From NCBI GenBank assembly GCA_002118135.1, contig BDIU01000058.1:186001-250000 (forward strand): 64,000 nucleotides of DNA. Direction: 5' to 3'. Source of the stretch: Trebouxia sp. TZW2008 (lineage: Eukaryota; Chlorophyta; Trebouxiophyceae; Trebouxiales; Trebouxiaceae). The notes beneath the pieces are model-generated. The model had not been told where the DNA came from. It did no database searches and worked only from the letters and a program-made list of their open reading frames with translations. This document shows, one piece after another, positions 58,201 to 64,000 of the stretch. Position numbers and translations under genes: made by a program. Each line of letters starts with the position of its first letter. Within the stretch, counting starts at the first letter, position 1.

Positions 58201-59141
58201 AAGGGCTGCATCAGGAACAGCAGCCTTTTTACCATTGGTGCTTGGCTCCTGCGCTCTAGCTGCCTGTGCAGCTGTGGCGAGCGATTCTCCTGCTCCCTGA
58301 AGGAGATTTGCGCAGATACAATGTCAAATGCAGAATTGCCTATGGCAAAACACTGTCAGATTTTAGAGATGTTACTACAATTTTGTTGTCAATGACGTAA
58401 GGGAACAGAAAACAAGCTGGTCTGGATTGATCATGACATCAAGTGCATAACAACAAAGAAGGGAGATCATAGTATAGAACTTGCAAAGCAGTTTTATCTG
58501 CAGGCACCTGGGGAGAAGTAGCAAACACACACAAATTGGCAATCCTGGTCAATATGCTTCAAGAAGGTCCATGCAACATCAGCTCGCAGTTTCGATACCT
58601 GTGCCGCTTCAAGCTGTGCTCCACCTGCCTGAGGCGCAGCAGGGTTTGCATCACTGCCAGCTGCAGTCTTTGCGGAGGCGCGAAGTGACAGATCCTCCTT
58701 GCTTCTGCTCTTGCTCTTCTTCAGACGACTGCATGAAGGCAGGAAGCGGTGCGAAACTCTATATGCAAATCAACAATGGCACAAAAAGTGCAAGCTTCCA
58801 GAATTGCAGCGAAGCTGAGTTCGTAGGTGTAGCAGCTTACCCTGCTTGAGGTGTGCCTGCCTGTGCTGCAGGTGCGTCATCTAGCAATGAATTCAAGTCA
58901 AAAACAAAGCCTGCTGGCGACCGATTTCTGACGGCAGGTATCTCTTCTAAGCCAAATTCCTGCGCGCAGGTTGAGCACATGTTGTTGCAAGCTTGGGCAG
59001 CTCTTGGCGTGCTTTTGACACTTCAAATGACGTGTGCGCGGCACACGACAAGTCTGGATACCTGCGAGTTGCCAGCAGCGCCCAGACCAGACGTTGGTGT
59101 GCCGCTACGTTGACTCTGCAAACCTGCTGCAAGGAAGACAT
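49201..59141 (-). CDS. Long coiled-coil protein of unknown family, many exons
   Basis: Not assigned to a family. The possible first exon is MSSLQQ at 59124-59141. In-phase candidate exon 2 begins EFGLEEIPAVRNRSPAGFVF, then DLNSLLDDAP. Downstream come an acidic patch (SDEGDDLLDIIGGADMQ, about 58145-58200) and a Ser/Ala/Gln-rich region (57230-57840). Heptad-rich coiled coils follow: QLHQKASELEAAKSALTAAQ at 56590-56830; LQQASQLQQQLQAALQEQQQ at 55760-55960; a KLEEKEHAAAVHQSEA block at 54575-54760; CHKALESARAAELAARKAAL at 53205-53340; KLREVRKVLQADRQAHDDMK at 52620-52735; QQAAALQAAQAELWAERSQL at about 51300-51545. A Ser-rich block (ASPRSSWSARQKARRASLSP) precedes the last exon, 49201-49735, which ends LLSLLPESSESDAEEA. 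Composition suggests a structural or scaffolding protein. Exon joins were not all worked out. Confidence 0.6.
50545..50690 (-). repeat. Copy of the Ser-rich exon of the coiled-coil gene
   Basis: Duplicates the block at about 50328-50475: SSWSARQKARRASL-like and SDSDEEEAGWRESPRRVLTA-like sequence recurs with drift. Period about 210 bp. Confidence 0.65.
50810..51285 (-). repeat. Three downstream copies of a coiled-coil exon end
   Basis: Units at about 50815-51020, 51025-51130 and 51155-51285 repeat the sequence around gtcaagcatgtccgtcagca (LLAQVKHVRQQS-like) and the following intron stretch. They lie downstream of the fuller exon at about 51300-51545 and carry its 3' end. Confidence 0.7.
51555..51935 (-). 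repeat. Upstream copies of the same coiled-coil exon start
   Basis: Units at about 51565-51690, 51715-51810 and, weakly, about 51890-51935 repeat the CRGVQQQAAALQAAQAELWA-encoding segment. They carry the 5' part only. Confidence 0.7.
54140..54550 (-). repeat. Downstream copies of the 3' end of another coiled-coil exon
   Basis: Units near 54165-54220, 54285-54350, 54400-54470 and 54515-54540 repeat the TDAAEDRQALSRQQARLDTL-like end of the exon at about 54575-54760, including the cctgcaggcaagctt boundary. Confidence 0.65.
54780..55410 (-). repeat. Upstream copies of the same coiled-coil exon start
   Basis: Units at about 54800-54915, 55000-55165 and 55255-55410 repeat the REQKLEEREQAAAVHQNE-encoding segment with its acceptor. 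They lie 5' of the intact exon at about 54575-54760. Confidence 0.7.
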
Positions 59142-60391
59142 TCTGAGTGTATTACGAGGCGACGTCAAGGTCCAGCGTTGAGCTTCTCATTTCCTACTTC
59201 ACCTGATGACTTGAAGTTTCCGCCATTGCCTGACCTTGACTTGATGAGAGGCGCACCAGTAAGTGAGGCAAGAACTGACATGACACAGAACTACCAGGGA
59301 TCCTAGCAGGACCCAGCGTTTTCTGCCGGGCCTCAGCGTGTCAAATGCATGTCTGTCAACCTGTGACCATGCTGCATTTCACTATTGAATTGCAGCAACC
59401 GCTGCGCATTGTCGCAAAGAGTGATCACTCGCAACTTCTCGGCGATCCAAATTTCCTCCTGCTGGTGGTTAGTAATGCCATTATGCATGAGCCTGCCGCT
59501 TACTGCCACACATCTGTCCTGCTCACAAGGGGGTTCATCATGTGTATCGGCATGTATGGCCAGCACCAGAGGGTGTTTGTGCTGTAAGTCTCACTGTCAG
59601 ACGTTGCACTTACCATCACTGTCACAGGCTCTGTCACAGTGTGTGGCTGTCAGGAGAGACAGCTCCTTCACTTTGACCTTATGTGTTCAACGTTTTGTGC
59701 AAAACAATTTGGAAACAAGTGCCTCCTGGTGTATGCTGCTGAGTACTTAAGTATGCATAAGATGAATGACGTCATCATGATGCGCGCAGTCATTTTCACA
59801 ATCATTATGGCAGCGCAATGGTGTACATGTGTGCAATCAGCCCTTGACTGTACATAGCATGCTTGGCACTGCAAGGATGATCAAAACAATCATAGTAGTT
59901 GAGAGCAAGACAGCGTCATTTGTACACATAAAATGAACCTGAGAATCCAATTGAAGCTGTTCTATCTCCTGACTGCAGATAAGACAGCATGAACTCTCTA
60001 GACCAACTATGCTTGTCGCCAAGCTTTGTCTGTTGCACCATAGTATACCCCGCATCAATAGCAAGGCCAGTGTTATTGGGCTTGAAGGCCAAGCTATGTC
60101 ATTGCGGCACTCATCGTTTGTGGGCAAGCACCAGCACAAGTGTCAATGAACACAGAGCTGATAAGGGTTTGTTGGTCAGAATCTGATCAAGACAGTACTG
60201 CTAACCACTTAGTAATAGAAACACTGTGTACTACACTGCTGGAATATCTACCTTGGTTATTGCAGCTCAAGCAAAACAAAGTCCCATAAGCACGTCCTAC
60301 TAACAACCCAAAACTCCTGCCTGATAGCGCTGATGCTTGCCAAGTGTCAGTATGCCAAAATGCAAAACCGTCTAGTCAACATGTCAGGGCG
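59142..60391. other. Intergenic region, no gene called
   Basis: Between the start of the coiled-coil gene (-) and the end of glycosyltransferase paralogue 2 (-). Short open frames at 59034-59306 and 59345-59857 (+) have no recognised domain or splice context. Confidence 0.35.
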
Positions 60392-61767
60392 TCAGTGTTG
60401 TTGCTCACAAAATATGCTGCGCTCAAATGTCTGTGCCACCACAGGGCAATGGTTTGACATGATGTGGTGAAAAACAGAGTGTGGTGGTATACAAGCTGTC
60501 TTCCAGACATTGTGGTAGGCATGTATAGCCAAGATCTCTGGATTTTCCACCAGCAGGTGGTATGACTCATCAGGTTCTGAGCTTAGCACAGGCACAATCT
60601 CGTCCCAGTCAAAGGGCGCCAACCGCTGTATTGGCAAGATCTTCAGCTTGTGACAGTCAAACAACCCAGCTGGAGAATCACACAACAGCCGCTTGTAGAG
60701 GCTTGACACTAGTCTTGGTCCGTTGAAGCCCCAAATGGATCCTGCAAGGCAATGCAGAAATTTGACTCTTGCACGTCGCATGTGTTGCAGCACTGCAGCG
60801 GACTTCTACCACTACAAGAACTGGCTCACCACGGCTGCGCTCAAGTGGCATGCAAGCAGCATGCCATAGCAACAAAACGGCTGTGTGTACATCAGCCGTA
60901 CACATGACAAAGGTTCAGCCCATGATTGCAATGTCATGGCACATGGCTTGATGCAAGTATAAACAGACAGAAGCAGGACTACATAAATAGTCCAGAATGA
61001 CATATGCTTGTCATTGAACTGCATCATGAACTGCGTGTGCTAACATGGGATTTGTACAAGCTCTGTGCATCAGTAAGGCAGGCATGTACACAGCTGCACT
61101 GGAGTGCAATATACGTGCTGACCTTGATACTCCACAACAAAGGTCTCCATCAGCTTGTGCAAGAAGGGGTCCTTCTTGGGGAAAGACAGGTACGCATTGT
61201 TGAGAAAGAAGCCGTTCCCGCAGTCTTCTTCCTTGCACTGCTTAGAGATGGCGGCCAACTCAGGGTCAAACAGCTCCTGATGCAAAGGAATGATGTCCAG
61301 ATCCAAGTAAGTCCCTCCAGACTTGTACAAAGCTGCCAACCTTAAGGCGTTGGCAATGTTCTGTTGGCGAAATCTGGATGCTGCAAGCTCTGGCGAATCA
61401 AGCCATTTCCTGAGAGGCGTGCCATCAAGGCACTTTGGGATTGAGACAACTTTGGCGGGGTTTGGCAGCTCAGAAGGCCAGTTTGCACCGAAGTCTTCCA
61501 TGTTGTCTGTGACCACTGTCACACTGTCATTGCCCGTCTTGTTCATGGCGCTTTCAATGGCGCACAACAGCCAAGGACTCTTGGCGCTGCTGCCAAATAG
61601 GTCAGTGAAGATGACTCTGGAGTCAAAGGCGCAGTCTTGATTTGGAGTTGCCTCCTGTGTGTGTCTGGAGTGGCTGTGAACAACAGCATGGTGTTCGCCT
61701 TGTGCATGCAAGGGCTGCATGGTGCTCATGAGCACTGCAATGCTTGCAAGGTGCTGCAATGACCATC
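60392..61767 (-). CDS. A4GALT-like glycosyltransferase (GT32 / DXD family), paralogue 2
   Basis: Same family and two-exon core as 46790-48281. Exon 61123-61767 joins in phase to 60392-60741; the second exons of both paralogues are exactly 350 nt. An uncleaved anchor is likely (WSLQHLASIAVLMST). Motifs: VIFTDLFGSSAKSPWLLCAI, RQQNIANALRLAALYKSGGT, the DXD segment YLDLDIIPLHQELF, FFLNNAYLSFPKKDPFLHKL and IWGFNGPRLVSSLYKRLLCD; the end reads CIPPHSVFHHIMSNHCPVVA. A cag|gatggtc acceptor marks the exon start at 61767, so a further 5' exon with the true ATG is probably upstream (61770-62300). Compared with paralogue 1 the catalytic core is highly similar and the N-terminal anchor differs. Confidence 0.78.
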
Positions 61768-62721
61768 CTGCAAGACCAGAAACCACTTTGACTCGTGTTT
61801 TGCTTGGGTAGGCTAGACCAAGGTGACAGCTTCTGCCAGCTGCCAGACACGCTTTGCAAGAAGAGCAAAATAGCAAACTTCGAAGTCAAAATCTGCAGAC
61901 AGCTCATTTGCAGCCGAACTGTCCAGGTCAGGGCGGGGTCGTACCTTTCCTGTGCAGCTGCATTGGCCGCCCAGGTGCAGTTGTCCGACACAGCACCGCT
62001 GACAGTAGTACGGTGACCTAGCGCTCAGTGGTGATCCAGAACTTTGGACACAGCTGGCGACATCGGCCCTCAAGCAGAGACTCGCTATGCGCGTGATCGT
62101 TCGGGAGTGTCCAAAGACCTGTACTCGCCTGGTGCATGCAATCTGTAATCTGCCTGGCGTCTGTTTAAGCATGCATGCAGTGCTGACGATACGCAGCTGG
62201 CGCTGCGGTGGAAGACACCTTGCGATGATGGAACGTGTCTAGACAACTGCAAGCAAACGCGTGGGTGCCGCCGTGGGTTGACGTGATCAGACCTCCTACG
62301 CCGCTCCGTCATTTCCAATGCGGTGTTGCCTAAGCAAGTCAAACATGTCTCGGATTGTTCAAAATTTTGGCTTTGTCGCGCGCCCCTTCACCCTCTTCTT
62401 CGCTGTGCTGATGTTGCACGCATGTAGAGCATGCAGACAAGAGCTGTGATCAACGCTGCGGCAACGCGCTGTTGGGGCGCTGACCACGTGCACAAAAGTG
62501 GGAAGTCAGACGCACGTCTGCGAGTGTCTGTGAAGCATCTGCGCGTGGTCGCCCGGTAGTCACGGCCGATCAATCAGCCATCGCAACTGATTGCAAGAGC
62601 CTCGATGCAGTAGTAGACCTGGCTACCTCACGGGCAGCATTTTGCAATCTGCTCATTGACTGGTATCTGTACAATAGCGGCAAACATTGGTGCCAGTCCA
62701 GCACGCTAGGACGACCCGTTT
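61768..62721. other. Divergent intergenic region
   Basis: Separates glycosyltransferase paralogue 2 (-) from the EDEM-like gene (+), so it should hold both promoters and probably the 5' exon of the former. No motif can be called with confidence. Confidence 0.35.
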
Positions 62722-64000
62722 ATGGTGCAAGCGTGCAGTTTTCTGACCCTTGCCAACCCGCGCGTTTTACTTTTGCTAGCCTGCATCTGGGTCAGCTCAT
62801 GCCACTGCAGTGTGACAGCCACAGACAAAGCAGAAAAGCGCTTTTTCCAGGTTCGAGTACAGTCAGTACACCAGTCCAGTCACGACACAGTCCTGATCAG
62901 CTTTGTCAGTCCAGTGTGATAATCAATGCAGGGTGCCTGGCACACTAGGTCTGGTGAGGTGTCCCCCAAAGAAAGGCATGCCCTGAGGTGATACACCTGT
63001 GTAGAAGTCGCCAATGTGTTTGCACTAGGTGTATGGCCTGCACTGTTTGCTGCATGTTTGCATAGGCGCTGCTCATTTCCAACACTGAACATATCTGAGG
63101 GACTGAATCAAGCATCGCATCAATGCACTTTGCATGACCCGCAGGGAAGAGGCAGAGCAGATGTTCCTGTTTGGCTACGAACAGTACTTGGCGCACGCTT
63201 TCCCTAAGGTAGACAGTCAGCTTGTTGAGCCCTCTGCAAGCACACCATTTCTGGCACCTTTGCCTAACAGATGTCATACTGCATGGTCCTTGTGAGGCTT
63301 GGATTCAATGAAATGTCTGCAGACACAAGGGAAACTCACTGGATGTTGTACGTGCTTGCTCTGGCCTGACAAAGCTGTGCCGAGATTTTGATTCATCTTC
63401 TATCAACTCTCGACGTTTGCATTGCCCTTGTCCTGGCGCTATGTTGACAACATTACCACACCAAGGAGTTGAAATGCTTTGCTGCGACTGCATACTTGTG
63501 GAACAGCTCAGCAAAACTCACCACTGCCTGTTGTGCGTTTCAGGATGAGCTGCGACCCATCAGTTGCAGGGGACATAACAGTCAGGGAGGCATGGCACTG
63601 ACACTGTTAGACTCTCTTGACTCCCTTCTGGTGAGCTCTGCTCCTTGCAGCCTTCATCAGCACACAGCATCAAGGGCATATGTAACCTCTTTAGACACAG
63701 AATCCAAACTTGACCATCCAGATGATGAATACGCATGCCGTGTGCACTAAGTACTGGATGTCCAAACTTCACAAAGCGGCTTGTTAATATGTCTGCTGCG
63801 TGACGCCTCAATTGGTTTAGACAGCTTGACCTTGCACACATGTCTGCAGGTGTTCAATCAGCCTGGAAAGCTGCAGAAAGCTGTGCAGTGGCTTGAGCAT
63901 AACCTTAGCTTTGCCATGGATGAGCGTGTACATGTGTTTGAAGTCACCATACGGGCGCTAGGTATGTATAACGCCCTTCCTGCACAATGTACTGCTCGCT
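62722..64000 (+). CDS. GH47 EDEM-like alpha-mannosidase, 5' part, runs off the window
   Basis: ER degradation-enhancing mannosidase-like protein, which trims or recognises N-glycans on misfolded glycoproteins in the ER (family role). Exon 1, 62722-62850, is a signal peptide: MVQACSFLTLANPRVLLLLA, then CIWVSSCHC. The second exon, about 63145 or 63153 to 63208, encodes AEQMFLFGYEQYLAHAFPK; the acceptor after gaagag at 63152 keeps phase. Exon 63544-63630 encodes DELRPISCRG, then GGMALTLLDSLDSLL. Exon 63850-63961 encodes NLSFAMDERVHVFEVTIRAL. These are the ordered N-terminal motifs of glycoside hydrolase family 47, EDEM branch. The catalytic acidic residues further on lie beyond the window. The intron after exon 1 is the least certain join. 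Confidence 0.78.

Overview
The window is nuclear DNA from a eukaryote, most likely a green alga (Chlorophyta; class not determinable). Genes are split by many short GT-AG introns, acceptors are mostly tgcag or tacag, N-termini look like signal or plastid transit peptides, and the gene set is plant/algal: a PAS-linked cyclic-nucleotide phosphodiesterase, SppA, a trans-sulfuration PLP enzyme and a SnoaL-membrane fusion. No prokaryotic operon structure is visible. Exon models were joined by hand. For the phosphodiesterase, ZIP transporter, SppA, SnoaL-membrane protein and PLP enzyme the exons add up to exact multiples of three with every splice phase consistent, so these five are well supported.

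Layout: 387-10748 (-) PAS-phosphodiesterase, 18 exons, 965 aa; 11646-16065 (+) ZIP metal transporter, 8 exons, 519 aa; 17428-about 20968 (-) protein kinase, N-terminus unresolved; 22933-31786 (+) signal peptide peptidase SppA, 13 exons, 903 aa; 32732-36325 (-) SnoaL-like plus membrane domain protein, 7 exons, 407 aa; about 37215-38020 (-) fragments of an unrecognised gene; 39380-45419 (+) Cys/Met-metabolism PLP enzyme, 8 exons, 536 aa; 46790-48281 (-) and 60392-61767 (-) two paralogous A4GALT-like glycosyltransferases; 49201-59141 (-) a long coiled-coil protein; 62722-64000 (+) the 5' part of a GH47 EDEM-like protein running off the window. The genes are unrelated in function and share no pathway.

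The most unusual signal is structural. In at least five of these genes the introns are packed with degenerate tandem copies of the neighbouring exon. Nearly all follow one rule: copies upstream of an exon carry its 5' part with the 3' splice acceptor, and copies downstream carry its 3' part with the 5' splice donor. The single intact exon is therefore the last copy of an upstream array or the first copy of a downstream array. This is what recurrent tandem duplication of segments straddling a splice junction would leave, and it suggests these introns grow by copying their own boundaries. A truncated LINE retrotransposon sits inside one such array.

Limits: UTRs, promoters and RNA genes could not be called. 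No tRNA, rRNA or CRISPR was recognised. Family names rest on motif recognition only, with no database search.
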